The notes below the pieces were generated by a model that did no database searches, was not told the origin of the DNA, and worked only from the letters and a program-made list of their open reading frames with translations. A stretch of 64,000 nt of DNA. Origin: Clostridium sp. BJN0013. Lineage in GTDB: Bacteria; Bacillota; Clostridia; Clostridiales; Clostridiaceae. This document shows positions 28,291-38,094 of this stretch, in pieces (the stretch's first letter is position 1; the number at the start of each line of letters is the position of its first letter). The stretch is from assembly GCF_040939125.1 (NCBI RefSeq), contig NZ_CP162495.1, forward strand, positions 3,968,001 to 4,032,000, given 5' to 3'. The position numbers and the translations under genes were made by a program.

Positions 28291-29397
28291 TCACATTTTA
28301 ACTACCTTAAAATCCTTTAAGTTCAGTCTCCATTTTCCAATTATGTCAGGAAGGGATTCACTATTATTAGCTTTAGATATAACATCAAAATTCAATATAT
28401 CTGTATCAAAAGAAGAAAAAACTATATCTACCTTATTAACGGGAAATTTATCTTCAAATTTAAAATTTATTATATCTCCAGAATCCATTTTATACATTCT
28501 TATGCAGTGGCCTATACTATCATTTGTATATTGAGCTACAATAAATTTTTCATCAGGAGAAAATGTTAAAAATTCTACTCTAGCATTTTTTAGCATATCT
28601 AGATTTATTATATTTTTCCCTACAATTTTTTGATTATATTCATCTATTTGATCTTGTTGTGCATTTTCACTTTCACTATTTCCCTGGCCATTTGAAGAAC
28701 CAGAACTGTCAGATTGTACTTCCATGCTTTCATCTATTTTTACTACCCCTATATATGAATTCTTATCATAAGTAACTAAGGCTAGATAATCACCATCGTA
28801 AGAAAAATCAAGTATTCCAAAATTACTTCTTGGCACAGATATCTTATTCATATTTGCTTCGTCGTCTTTAGAAAATACATACTGAGGCATATTATTTATA
28901 CCTATTATTACATTTACATTTATATTATCTTTACTCCTCATTTTTATTCTATTTCTTTCAACAAAAGCTTCTCTATCTAAAATACTATTAATTTCACCAA
29001 TTTTATAATCACTACCTTCTTTTATAACTTTTACTGAATATTCATCCAAAGTTGAAAAAGGCTTACTTAAATCAGATCTTACAATTTTTACTTTAAAAAC
29101 TCCAGATCTACCAACTTCACTATTATCATTTAAGCTATAACCCATAATATTCAAATTTTGATTTCCATTTGATACAGGAGTTTTTAAAAGTTCCTTAGAA
29201 TATAGCTTTTTTATATTTTCAATATCATTTTTCATAAGATATTTCATATAGGTATCTACGGTATTAGCTGCAGCTTTCATATCGAAATTTTCATTTATAT
29301 CGATAGCATTTGGCTTTTTATTTAAATTACATCCAAACAGTATACCTGAAAAAAAAATCATAACAAATATAATTTTAAATATATATCTCTTCTTCAT
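28291..29397 (-). CDS. Lipoprotein of unknown function
   Basis: 368 aa. A signal sequence ends at the lipobox LFGC (Cys 23). The N-terminal half after the signal (residues 40-145) resembles a small NTF2-like fold by length and the pattern TVDTYMKYLMKNDIENIKKLY; the C-terminal half (about 165-368) has repeated strands with DFSYDGDYLALVTYD and FSPDEKFIVAQY, suggestive of a beta-propeller fragment. A Ser/Gly/Gln-rich linker lies at about 233-250. Not recognised further. First gene of the run with the radical SAM protein and comB. Confidence 0.75.
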   Translation of the reverse strand: MKKRYIFKIIFVMIFFSGILFGCNLNKKPNAIDINENFDMKAAANTVDTYMKYLMKNDIENIKKLYSKELLKTPVSNGNQNLNIMGYSLNDNSEVGRSGVFKVKIVRSDLSKPFSTLDEYSVKVIKEGSDYKIGEINSILDREAFVERNRIKMRSKDNINVNVIIGINNMPQYVFSKDDEANMNKISVPRSNFGILDFSYDGDYLALVTYDKNSYIGVVKIDESMEVQSDSSGSSNGQGNSESENAQQDQIDEYNQKIVGKNIINLDMLKNARVEFLTFSPDEKFIVAQYTNDSIGHCIRMYKMDSGDIINFKFEDKFPVNKVDIVFSSFDTDILNFDVISKANNSESLPDIIGKWRLNLKDFKVVKM

Positions 29398-29555
29398 AAA
29401 TTTTCCACTAGTTAATTTTAATCTATAGTAGAAATTTCACCCCCTTTATTAAAAATAATAATTCATTTTACAAATCTTATTTTTCCCTTAAATAAAATTT
29501 TAATTTATAACTCATTATTTTTATTTAACATTTATATACTTAATATTGAGATAGC

Positions 29556-29708
29556 TTTATCCGAACGCGGCAATTAGCTAATACTCCCATCTTCTTCAAA
29601 GTGGGAGATAAGCACGGATAACGTGCCTGGATAAGTTCTTCTAAGGTTCAGATAGAGAAAAGCATTTTTCATAAGCAAACTCCACCTGAACCTTAGAATC
29701 ACTTGATT
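29556..29708 (+). repeat. Dispersed intergenic repeat, copy C
   Basis: 153 bp, the best-preserved copy. Outer stem TTATCC/GGATAA, inner stem CTCCCA/TGGGAG, a small GCACG/CGTGC hairpin, then a second domain closed by AAGGTTCAG and CTGAACCTT, ending AGAATCACTTGATT. It ends 27 bp upstream of the next start codon in sense orientation, so it is probably in that gene's leader or promoter. Confidence 0.85.
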
Positions 29709-29735
29709 AATTGTATTTTATGGGGAGGGATATTT

Positions 29736-30776
29736 TTGAAAGAAAAAATAATTTTAATTTTTCAGTTATCTACAGTTTTTATAGGAACTGTAGTTGGAGC
29801 AGGCTTAGCATCCGGACAAGAAATTAGCCAATTTTTTACACAGTATGGTTATAAGAGCTTTATAGGTATATTAGCCTGTTCTATTATTTACATAATAATG
29901 TCTATCATAATAATAAACATAAGTATAAAATACAAATTAAACTCTTATGATGGTCTTATAAAGTTGGTCAGTCCTGGATTTTTAGGTATGGCTACTAATT
30001 TTTTGACTACCTTTTTTTTAATTGGAAGTTCAGCAATAATATTAGCTGGAAGCGGTGCTTTAATACATCAATACTTCAACCTTCCTAGATGGGTAGGTAT
30101 GCTATTGATGTTAATTATATCTACAATTGTACTATCTAGAAATATTAAGGGTCTTATAGAAATAAATTCAATCATAGTACCTTCCCTTATATTAGTTATA
30201 CTCACTTTATTTATACTATATCTAGCTTTTTATAAGAATATAAACATTTCCTACTTAAAAAGTATACCTCATTATAAAAATAATTGGTTTTTTTCTGCAC
30301 TAATATATGCAGGATTTAACATATTATGCTATAGTGGGGTGTTAATACCCCTAACCCTTTCCATAAATAAAAAGAAAAGTCTTATAGCTGGTTCCATTAT
30401 AGGCTCTTTAGGTCTTACTATATTGACTCTTATTATAAATTTTTTATTGATTTTAAACATACCCTATATTTTTAAATATGAAATTCCACTACTTTATATA
30501 GCCAATCGTTTTGGAAAAGCACTTCAGATAATGATACTCCTTATAATCTGGCTCGAAATGTTTTCTACCGAAGTGTCTAATATATATAGTGTAGGAAAAA
30601 ATTTTCAAGAAATATTTAATATATCTTATAAAAAATCGATATTTATAATAATTCTTATTACAATTCCCGTATCTCAAATTGGTTTTGTAAATCTTATTTC
30701 TTTTCTATATCCAGCTTTTGGAGTAGTTAGTCTTATATTTATAATACAATGTATAATTTTTTACCTTAAAAATTAA
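29736..30776 (+). CDS. YkvI-family integral membrane protein (APC-superfamily-like)
   Basis: 346 aa from TTG at 29736, preferred because GGGGAGGG lies six bases upstream. About ten membrane helices. The first helix contains TVVGAGLASGQEISQFFTQYG, the hallmark of YkvI-like proteins related to amino-acid transporters (unwound Gly-rich helix 1). No substrate is known. The repeat copy C lies directly upstream. Confidence 0.8.
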   Translation: MKEKIILIFQLSTVFIGTVVGAGLASGQEISQFFTQYGYKSFIGILACSIIYIIMSIIIINISIKYKLNSYDGLIKLVSPGFLGMATNFLTTFFLIGSSAIILAGSGALIHQYFNLPRWVGMLLMLIISTIVLSRNIKGLIEINSIIVPSLILVILTLFILYLAFYKNINISYLKSIPHYKNNWFFSALIYAGFNILCYSGVLIPLTLSINKKKSLIAGSIIGSLGLTILTLIINFLLILNIPYIFKYEIPLLYIANRFGKALQIMILLIIWLEMFSTEVSNIYSVGKNFQEIFNISYKKSIFIIILITIPVSQIGFVNLISFLYPAFGVVSLIFIIQCIIFYLKN

Positions 30777-30907
30777 ATTTACAATAAATTCAGTAGTAAT
30801 ATTTCATTTAAACACTATTAATACTTAATTTTAATACTGGACACATCTCTACAACCGGAATATACTTAAAAAGTACTAATAACACATTACTTAAGGAAGT
30901 GCTTTTT

Positions 30908-31807
30908 ATGATGAATTATCTTAAAAATTGCCAATTATGTCATAGGTATTGTAAGATAAATAGATTGGAGGGAAACACCGGATTTTGTAATGCAGGTAAA
31001 AATATAAAAATAGCTAAAGTATGTCTGCACAATTGGGAAGAACCTTGTATCTCTGGAAGTAAAGGTTCTGGAACCGTATTTTTTTCCAACTGCAATTTAA
31101 AATGTGTTTTTTGTCAGAACTACCCAATAAGTGCCAATGGTATTGGAAAGGAAGTATCTATAAAAAAACTCAGTGAAATTTTTCTATTTCAACAAAACAA
31201 GGGGGCTCACAACATAAATTTAGTTACACCTACACATTATATTCCTCAAATAATTGAAGCTTTGGATATAGCAAAATCACACGGTCTCAGTTTGCCAGTG
31301 TTATTTAATACAAACAGTTATGAAACTTTATCTGCATTAAAAGCTTTAAAAGGACACATAGATGTATATCTGCCAGATCTAAAATATTTTAGTAATAAAT
31401 ATTCCATTAAATACTCTAGTGCTCCAGATTATTTCATTCATGCTACAAAAGCTATAGAAGAAATGTTCAATCAAGTAGGCAGTGTAAAATTTGATAAAAA
31501 TGGCTTAATAACAAAGGGAGTTATAATAAGGCATCTTATGCTTCCCGGGCTACTATTTGACTCTAAAAAAATAATAGATTATATTTATAATACCTTTGGT
31601 GATTCAGTATACATAAGCATTATGAATCAATATACTCCTCTATATAAATCTTTCAAATTTCCTGAAATAAATAAACCTCTAAATTTGAAACACTATAATT
31701 CCTTTATAAATTACTGCCTTTCATTAGGTATAAAAAATGCATTTATTCAAAGCAGTGGAACTTGTTCTAAAAATTTTGTACCCCATTTCGACTTACAGGG
31801 AATTTAG
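30908..31807 (+). CDS. Radical SAM protein, PflA-like
   Basis: 299 aa from ATG at 30908 (AAGGAAG eight bases before). N-terminal Cys-rich block CQLCHRYC and GFCNAG, then the radical SAM motif CNLKCVFCQNYPIS, then VTPTHYIPQIIEALD. This matches the family often labelled putative pyruvate-formate-lyase activating enzyme (YgiQ-unrelated, PflX type). No glycyl-radical enzyme lies nearby, so the target is unknown. Followed by a bidirectional terminator. Confidence 0.82.
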   Translation: MMNYLKNCQLCHRYCKINRLEGNTGFCNAGKNIKIAKVCLHNWEEPCISGSKGSGTVFFSNCNLKCVFCQNYPISANGIGKEVSIKKLSEIFLFQQNKGAHNINLVTPTHYIPQIIEALDIAKSHGLSLPVLFNTNSYETLSALKALKGHIDVYLPDLKYFSNKYSIKYSSAPDYFIHATKAIEEMFNQVGSVKFDKNGLITKGVIIRHLMLPGLLFDSKKIIDYIYNTFGDSVYISIMNQYTPLYKSFKFPEINKPLNLKHYNSFINYCLSLGIKNAFIQSSGTCSKNFVPHFDLQGI

Positions 31808-31819
31808 TTTAAAATATAT

Positions 31820-31850
31820 AAAACTGACTAAATATAAATTAGCCAGTTTT
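31820..31850. terminator. Bidirectional terminator
   Basis: AAAACTGACTAA and TTAGCCAGTTTT pair (one mismatch) between convergent genes. Confidence 0.75.
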
Positions 31851-31853
31851 ACA

Positions 31854-33653
31854 TTATATTTTATATTTATATAATTCTGCTTTAAAAGATTCTGTTATAT
31901 TTTTAAATTCATGTATATTACTCATAAGATTTTTAATTTCATTAGTATAACTGGATACACTAGCACTTACTTCTTCAGAGGATGCTGAATTTTGCTGTGC
32001 AATTGCAGCTAAAGACTCCATATTTTCATATATTCCAGATATAGCTTCTGACTGTATATTCAACTTATCTATAGTTTTTATCATAGATTCAGCTACTGTT
32101 GCCGCTGCAGTAGTTGCTTCATAGCTTATATTCCTGACATCTTTTAAATTTTCGTTTTCTTCTTTAAGAACATTAAATTGTGATTCTATTTTATCTACCA
32201 ATACCTTTATTTCATCTACAAATTCAATTAAATTAGAATTTATATCCTTAACTGCACCTTGAGATTGTTTTGCTAAAATTCTAATCTCCTCTGCTACTAC
32301 TACAAATCCCTTCCCTTGTTCTCCAGCTCGAGCTGCCTCAATGGAAGCATTCAGTGCCAATAAATTAGTCTGTTCTGAAATCTCTGAAACTACCGAAACT
32401 ATACCTGTAATATCTTCTACTTTTGACTGAAGTTCTAATCCTCTATCATTAACCTCTCCAAAACTCTGTAATATAGCTAGTATATTTTTACTAGTATTGT
32501 CTATATTCTCATAACTATTATTTATTTTATCTATTGATTTTTCTAATTCCAGTTTATTATTATTCTCATCCTCCACTATATCCTTTAAGTGTGTAATATT
32601 ATCATTCAATACTGTCACCACATTCTGAGTATTTTCTGCCTGATCCACAGCACAGTTGGCTACTTGTTCCACCACGTCCGATATTTCACTTGAAGTACTG
32701 TTCATAGAATTAGATATTTCATTTATATTAGACACAAAAGTACTCATCTCATCAGTTACACCCTTAAATCCTGTAAAATCTGCTTTAATAACATTTTTAT
32801 GTTTTTTAAGAAGATTAAATATATCCTCAAAAAAATCATTTGTCTCTATATCCCCATCTTCAATATAATTACTGTTATTAATTTTATCTATGGTTTCCAT
32901 TATGATGGATTTAGGTCTCATAAGTATAGAACAGGAAATATATGATGCAAAAAAAACTAATATTGAAATTACTATAGACTTAAGCCAATCATTTAATCCA
33001 AATATTAAAATAGACATTATTAAACAAAATACAAAATTAATTATTCCCATTTTTAACCCTATATTATTTATAATTCCAAATGAAAGAAATTTGTTAAGCC
33101 CATATACCTTCTTATAATATATTTCCTTATCAAAGGTAAATTTGAACCTTGCTGAATCATTATTTCTATCTATTTGTTCTATTTTCAACTTTTCACCAAA
33201 AAACTTAGCACTTCCCTCTATCATTCCTATAAGATAATCAAACATACCTCTTTCGGATTTATACTCAAATACAGCAGTTTTTGAAGATATAGGATTAATC
33301 TTTACCAAAGGTGGTTTAGCTCCTGGAAATTTCTTAGTCATAGCTACATGGACATCAAACATTGATCTTAAAAATGAATATAAATTTTCATGTTCAAAAA
33401 AAGCTGGATAATCTTTGTAAAAAGCATTTATATTATCAAGGCCTATTTTTTTCCATAATTCTTTTATATCTTCATCATTAGCTTTTGCTATATATTCTAT
33501 TACTTTTTTTACTTCTCCGTCATTTACATTCTCTACAGGGGAAAATATCTTGGATGCCCCCCACCTAACTGAATTCATAGCATCATTTACAGTTTTGTCA
33601 TTATATAATTTTCTGCAAGTTCTCATCCATGTAGCAATAACAGTACCTTTCAT
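31854..33653 (-). CDS. H-NOX (heme O2/NO-binding) domain fused to a methyl-accepting chemotaxis receptor
   Basis: 599 aa. Residues 1-180 are an H-NOX heme domain beginning [17 protein letters not shown]. Heme ligand is His 102 (DVHVAMTK); the propionate-binding Y131/S133/R135 motif is intact (YKSER), as is Pro 115. Trp 9, Asn 74 and Tyr 140 line up without gaps to the oxygen-binding triad of the Caldanaerobacter H-NOX. Two membrane helices follow (about 207-245), then a cytoplasmic receptor with coiled coil and the signature [20 protein letters not shown]. It should steer motility by a gas signal. ATG has GGAGG upstream. Repeat copy D ends 32 bp before the start. Confidence 0.93.
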   Translation of the reverse strand: MKGTVIATWMRTCRKLYNDKTVNDAMNSVRWGASKIFSPVENVNDGEVKKVIEYIAKANDEDIKELWKKIGLDNINAFYKDYPAFFEHENLYSFLRSMFDVHVAMTKKFPGAKPPLVKINPISSKTAVFEYKSERGMFDYLIGMIEGSAKFFGEKLKIEQIDRNNDSARFKFTFDKEIYYKKVYGLNKFLSFGIINNIGLKMGIINFVFCLIMSILIFGLNDWLKSIVISILVFFASYISCSILMRPKSIIMETIDKINNSNYIEDGDIETNDFFEDIFNLLKKHKNVIKADFTGFKGVTDEMSTFVSNINEISNSMNSTSSEISDVVEQVANCAVDQAENTQNVVTVLNDNITHLKDIVEDENNNKLELEKSIDKINNSYENIDNTSKNILAILQSFGEVNDRGLELQSKVEDITGIVSVVSEISEQTNLLALNASIEAARAGEQGKGFVVVAEEIRILAKQSQGAVKDINSNLIEFVDEIKVLVDKIESQFNVLKEENENLKDVRNISYEATTAAATVAESMIKTIDKLNIQSEAISGIYENMESLAAIAQQNSASSEEVSASVSSYTNEIKNLMSNIHEFKNITESFKAELYKYKI

Positions 33654-33684
33654 TTTTTCTTCCTCCTTTCAAAATTTTTATCAA

Positions 33685-33834
33685 TTTATCCGAAGGTAGC
33701 AATTAGCCAACACCCTCATCTTTTTCAAAGTGGGAAATGAACACTGCTGAAAACCTGGATAAGTTCTTCTAAGGTTCAGATGAAAAAAACATTCCTTACG
33801 ATCAAACTTCACCTGAACCTAACAATCACTTCAT
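33685..33834 (+). repeat. Dispersed intergenic repeat, copy D
   Basis: 150 bp directly upstream of the H-NOX receptor gene, antisense to it. Outer stem TTATCC/GGATAA is intact; the second domain has AAGGTTCAGATG and CACCTGAACCTAACAATCAC. The rest of the gap to 34045 holds one terminator and AT-rich sequence. Confidence 0.82.
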
Positions 33835-33982
33835 TTGTAACAATTATCTCTAATTTTCAAAAAAGTCTCATTTAAAATGAAAAATTTTTTCAAAGGAAAC
33901 TTATATAACATAATTAATTATACAACAGAATTGGTCTTTTACAAAATTCACTGTAAAATCTTGTAGCCCTTATGAAATAAAG

Positions 33983-34018
33983 ATTCTAACCATAATAACA
34001 TTTTAGGTTAGAACTTTT
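33983..34018 (-). terminator. Terminator after the XRE regulator
   Basis: TTCTAACC and GGTTAGAA arms, 13-base loop, followed on the minus strand by a T-rich run, about 28 bp past the regulator stop. Confidence 0.55.
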
Positions 34019-34045
34019 TAATTATGTACTTAATAATTTTTTACA

Positions 34046-34714
34046 TTATAATTTTATTTCCAACTTATCTAATTTTGCAATTACTTTTAAATCTTTGATT
34101 TCTAATGTTTCAGTTCTTATACTATTTTTACTACTTATGAGTAGAACTTTTTTATTATCCAATTTTTTTATTTGTCTTAACTCTCTTTTCCCATTATATT
34201 CAACAAGGCATATGGAATTATTCTCAATTTCTCCAGTTATATGTGCTAAGGCTAGATCTCCATGTTGTATTCTAAAGCCTTCCATATCATTACTTTCTAT
34301 TTGTAAATAAATAACCTTGTCTTGAGCATATCCTTCTACTTTGTTATTTATTATGAGTAACTGCTTAAAATTAATTACTCTATTCATATTATATCCATAA
34401 ATAGGTATCTTTTTTAAAACTGAACTAAATGCTTCGCTCCAAACATCCTGAACTTTTTCTTTTTTAGATACAGGAGAAAATTTCTCATTTTTTTCTTCTT
34501 CATACACCTGTTCCTCAAAGAACATAGTTATATCATTTATATTTTTACCTAAAATTTTAGACAATTTATCAATTATACCTTGACTTGCTATTTTCCTTCC
34601 TAATTCTACTTCATTAATAAATTTTTCTGATACACCTAATTTTTTACCCAATAATTTTTGACTAATTCCTAATTCTATTCTTGCAGATTTTATTTTTTCT
34701 CCTACTCTACTCAT
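34046..34714 (-). CDS. XRE-family repressor with S24/LexA-like C-terminal domain lacking catalytic residues
   Basis: 222 aa. Residues 5-60 are a Cro/CI helix-turn-helix (IKSARIELGISQKLLGKKLG). Residues 115-215 align with the S24 peptidase fold (QIESNDMEGFRIQHGDLALA, then LVEYNGKRELRQIKK). Where LexA has Ser in GMSM this protein has Asp (SNDM), and where LexA has the catalytic Lys in TVKRLKK it has Arg (ELRQIKK). So it probably cannot cleave itself and may use the fold for dimerisation or ligand binding. GGAGG ribosome site. Upstream of it lies murI. Confidence 0.82.
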   Translation of the reverse strand: MSRVGEKIKSARIELGISQKLLGKKLGVSEKFINEVELGRKIASQGIIDKLSKILGKNINDITMFFEEQVYEEEKNEKFSPVSKKEKVQDVWSEAFSSVLKKIPIYGYNMNRVINFKQLLIINNKVEGYAQDKVIYLQIESNDMEGFRIQHGDLALAHITGEIENNSICLVEYNGKRELRQIKKLDNKKVLLISSKNSIRTETLEIKDLKVIAKLDKLEIKL

Positions 34715-34787
34715 TTTCTCCTCCTGATTTAATCTTGTAGATAATAATTATTTATTATAATTAAATTCTATATAGAATTTAAAAACT

Positions 34788-35561
34788 TTACTCTTTTAAA
34801 AGTTTATAACTTAACTTTATTATATATTGACTATTCATAGAGTTAAATATCTTTATCTTTCCAATTTTATTTTTATTGCCTTCTATATGATATTTAATAA
34901 GTTGTCTTTTCAATTGTCTAACGGTTCCTTTACTTCCATCTAGTATAGGGACATCCTGATTTAAAACTTTGGATATACTTTTTTTTATAAAAGGATAATG
35001 GGTACATCCCAATACTATTGCTGCAATTCCATTTTCCTTTAAAGGATTTAACTTTTTTTCTAAATAATGCTCTATTTCCGCTCCTTCTGTTTTTCCCTCC
35101 TCAATAAGTTCTACTAAACCACTGCAGGGAAGTGGTAAGATATTTGAATTACTATATCTTCTCATAAGATTATTAAATTTACTTTCCTCTAGAGTCATAG
35201 GTGTTGCCATTATTATTATATTTCCTTTTCTATTACATTCTACTGCAGGTTTTAAGGCTGGCTCTATACCCACTATAGGCATATATTTACTGTACACTTT
35301 TCGTAGATCTATTATAGCAGCACTAGTCGCCGTATTACATGCCACTACTAAGGCCTTTATATTTTTCTTTAATAAAAATTCTACAGCATTAAATGTGAGT
35401 CTTTTGACCTCTTCTACAGTTCTGACTCCATAAGGTGCCATCTTTGAATCCCCGAAATAAACAAAATTTTCATTGGATAAGATTTTAACAGCTTCTTTTA
35501 ATACACTTATTCCACCCACTCCTGAATCAAAAAAACCAATTGGTCTATCCTCAGAATCCAC
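34788..35561 (-). CDS. murI: Glutamate racemase
   Basis: 257 aa. RPIGFFDSGVGGISVL at the start, catalytic Cys in VVACNTATSAA and the second in LGCTHYPFI; both are present. Makes D-glutamate for peptidoglycan. The gene lies divergent from glnA across a 340-bp AT-rich region. Confidence 0.95.
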   Translation of the reverse strand: MDSEDRPIGFFDSGVGGISVLKEAVKILSNENFVYFGDSKMAPYGVRTVEEVKRLTFNAVEFLLKKNIKALVVACNTATSAAIIDLRKVYSKYMPIVGIEPALKPAVECNRKGNIIIMATPMTLEESKFNNLMRRYSNSNILPLPCSGLVELIEEGKTEGAEIEHYLEKKLNPLKENGIAAIVLGCTHYPFIKKSISKVLNQDVPILDGSKGTVRQLKRQLIKYHIEGNKNKIGKIKIFNSMNSQYIIKLSYKLLKE

Positions 35562-35739
35562 TTTATCACCTCACTACTTAAATAAAATATTATACATTTT
35601 ATTATATAATATAGATTTAAACCACACAAATTTTAAAAAGTATGGATAAATATATTTAATTTTTAAACCTTATTCCTTAAAATTATATTTTATATTTTTT
35701 TACTATTGCAACTTGACCTATAAATTTATTCAAAATCTA

Positions 35740-35768
35740 TTGACATCTATGAATATTAATTATAAAAT
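35740..35768 (+). promoter_or_regulatory. Candidate glnA promoter
   Basis: TTGACA (35740-35745), 17-bp spacer, TAAAAT (35763-35768) in the murI-glnA divergent region. It would give a leader of about 130 nt that contains an AGAGTAT/ATACTCT hairpin at 35852-35874. Expression control by nitrogen is inference. Confidence 0.4.
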
Positions 35769-35901
35769 CATAAATATATAAAATTTAAATAATTAATAAA
35801 TAATTTATATTTTATCGATTAAAATATAAATTAAATTGACTATACACTGACAGAGTATTAAAAATTCATACTCTTCTAATCATTTATAGGAGGAAAAAAC
35901 T

Positions 35902-37800
35902 ATGTTAAAAGATTTAATCTATGTAATACCTAAGACCATGCAATCTGAAGATAGCTTAAAAGAAACACTAACTTCCCACCCTGAGATAAAATTTGTATCC
36001 CTTGTAGGTATAGACCTTTCAGGAAATGATACTGATGAAAAAATCCCCATTAAAATTTTCCTAAAAGATATATCTGGATTTTTAAAAGGCTCAATTCAGA
36101 CTGATGGTTCATCTGTAGTTCTTCCAGGTATAGCTACACTAAACAATGCGAAAGTTGACATGGTATGTGATTGTGATGTAAATTGGTATGTAGACTATAA
36201 TACTAATAATATCGATCCTGAAACAAATAAACCCGTAGGAACACTTAGAATCCCATGCTTTTTCTATCATGAACACAAGGCTGTGGATTCTAGATATGTA
36301 CTAAAAAATTGCATACAACACTTTGAAACAAACCTTCTAAATCTATTCAAAGAATATCCAAATTCCCTGTCTTCTTTTGGAGTAAAATATGAAGATATAG
36401 ATGATGTAGTTGCTACATGTGCAACAGAGTTAGAATTCTGGGTAAATACTCCTAATAACTCTGCTGAAATTGAAGAATTATCTACATCTCAAACACTACA
36501 AGAACAATATTGGACTAGAACTAAGGGTGCAGTAAGGACTGCTTTAGAACAAACACTTTCAGTCATGGAATTATACGGATTGGAACCTGAAATGGGGCAT
36601 AAAGAAGTAGGAGGAATAAAATCTAATATTGATGATAAGGGAAGATTTAATCATATAATGGAGCAACTTGAAATAGATTGGAAATATTCTACTGCAGTAC
36701 AATCTGTGGACAATGAATTGCTGGTAAAAAGTATAGTTAAAGAAACTTTCAGAAATAATGGATTAGAGGTTACTTTCCTAGCTAAACCTATAGATGGAGT
36801 AGCTGGAAGTGGAGAACATACTCACATAGGCATGGCATTGAAACTGAAAAGTGGTAAAATGATAAATTTATTTTCTTCTACTAAAAATCACTTTTTAAGT
36901 ATTTTTGGTTACGCTTCAGTAATGGGAATACTTAAAAACTATGAGGTTATAAATCCTTTTGTTTCTTCTACAACCGATGCCTTAAGAAGATTAAAACCTG
37001 GATTTGAAGCACCTGTTTGTATAGTAACTTCTATAGGACATTCTGTCGAGATACCTTCAAGAAACAGAACTGTACTCATAGGAGTCGTAAGAGATTTAGA
37101 AAATCCTTTAGGTACAAGATTTGAACTTAGAGCACCAAATCCTCGTACTAATACTTATCTTGCTGTAACAGGATTATATATGGCTATGTTAGATGGAATA
37201 ACCTATGCAGTAACCAACGCTAAAACAGAAGATGAGCTTTTAGCTGAGTTATCCAAAAAACCTGAAGAAGATGCATCGTATCTAGAAAAAGGAAGAGCTT
37301 ATAGAAGTGAGGAAGATGTATTTGAAGATTTTACTGATGAAGAAAGAACTAAGTTCTTTGGTAAAGCTCCTGCAACTGTATACGAAAATTTAATTGCCAT
37401 CGATAAATATCCAGAAAAGAAAGCTGTGTTAACTAAAGGCAATGTATTAAATGACAAATTAATAAATAGCTTTAAATTAGGTGCTATAAAAAGATGGTTA
37501 GTAGAACTAAATCATAGAATTTTAAATGAATATATTAACGAAATAAGGAATTACAAACTTCTCCACTCTGTGGATAAAGCTCTAGATTTAGACGTGGCTA
37601 CCTGGATGAAAATAGATACTTTGAAATGCTACTTAATGAAAGACTCTTACTCTAATAAAAGTTTATTCTCTAAGATAAGAATTGCATCAGAGGAGGAAAA
37701 TTATGAGGAAGTATCTAAACTTCAAATAGAAGTAGAACAAAAAATGTCAGAATTAAGAGAATTATACTCTATATACAAAAAAAATTTACTTGATATCTAA
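35902..37800 (+). CDS. glnA: Glutamine synthetase type III
   Basis: 632 aa; ATG with AGGAGGA upstream. The length, far above the 440-470 aa of type I, and motifs GSSVVLP-like DGSSVVLPGIATLN, ATELEFW, AGSGEHTHIGM and RFELRAPNP fit the dodecameric GSIII (GlnN) clade of Clostridium and Bacteroides. It makes glutamine from glutamate, ammonia and ATP. Monocistronic: own promoter region and strong terminator. Confidence 0.93.
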   Translation: MLKDLIYVIPKTMQSEDSLKETLTSHPEIKFVSLVGIDLSGNDTDEKIPIKIFLKDISGFLKGSIQTDGSSVVLPGIATLNNAKVDMVCDCDVNWYVDYNTNNIDPETNKPVGTLRIPCFFYHEHKAVDSRYVLKNCIQHFETNLLNLFKEYPNSLSSFGVKYEDIDDVVATCATELEFWVNTPNNSAEIEELSTSQTLQEQYWTRTKGAVRTALEQTLSVMELYGLEPEMGHKEVGGIKSNIDDKGRFNHIMEQLEIDWKYSTAVQSVDNELLVKSIVKETFRNNGLEVTFLAKPIDGVAGSGEHTHIGMALKLKSGKMINLFSSTKNHFLSIFGYASVMGILKNYEVINPFVSSTTDALRRLKPGFEAPVCIVTSIGHSVEIPSRNRTVLIGVVRDLENPLGTRFELRAPNPRTNTYLAVTGLYMAMLDGITYAVTNAKTEDELLAELSKKPEEDASYLEKGRAYRSEEDVFEDFTDEERTKFFGKAPATVYENLIAIDKYPEKKAVLTKGNVLNDKLINSFKLGAIKRWLVELNHRILNEYINEIRNYKLLHSVDKALDLDVATWMKIDTLKCYLMKDSYSNKSLFSKIRIASEEENYEEVSKLQIEVEQKMSELRELYSIYKKNLLDI

Positions 37801-37805
37801 TATAG

Positions 37806-37840
37806 AAAACAGAGTAAGCTTTAAACTTACTCTGTTTTAA
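37806..37840 (+). terminator. Terminator after glnA
   Basis: AAAACAGAGTAAG and CTTACTCTGTTTT form a perfect 13-bp stem, 6-base loop. The IS element's left end abuts it. Confidence 0.85.
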
Positions 37841-38045
37841 GGCCGTGAAAATAATTATGTGTATTCTCTTTCTTTAGACAAATAATTTTGAAATGTTGTG
37901 ATTTGTAAGTTAATGCAAATTAATATGGATAACTGCGAATTATTAATCAGTATTATATTGTATATTATATCCACTTTTGGTCAATAATATACATGCCAAT
38001 AACAATATAGGGCAATGCTGAGGAGCAACCTGAGCGACTATTGGT

Positions 38046-38094
38046 GTTCTATACAGGAACGGATAGGATTAAAACTATCCGTTCCTGGAAGAAC
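38046..38094. other. Strong hairpin in the non-coding tail of the IS element
   Basis: CAGGAACGGATAG and CTATCCGTTCCTG pair perfectly (13 bp, 8-base loop) and are enclosed by GTTCT/AGAAC. Outside, GCTGAGG (38017) can pair with CCTCAGG (38107), and GGGGAC/GTCCC forms a further hairpin at 38119-38132. The block is GC-richer than its surroundings. Confidence 0.6.
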
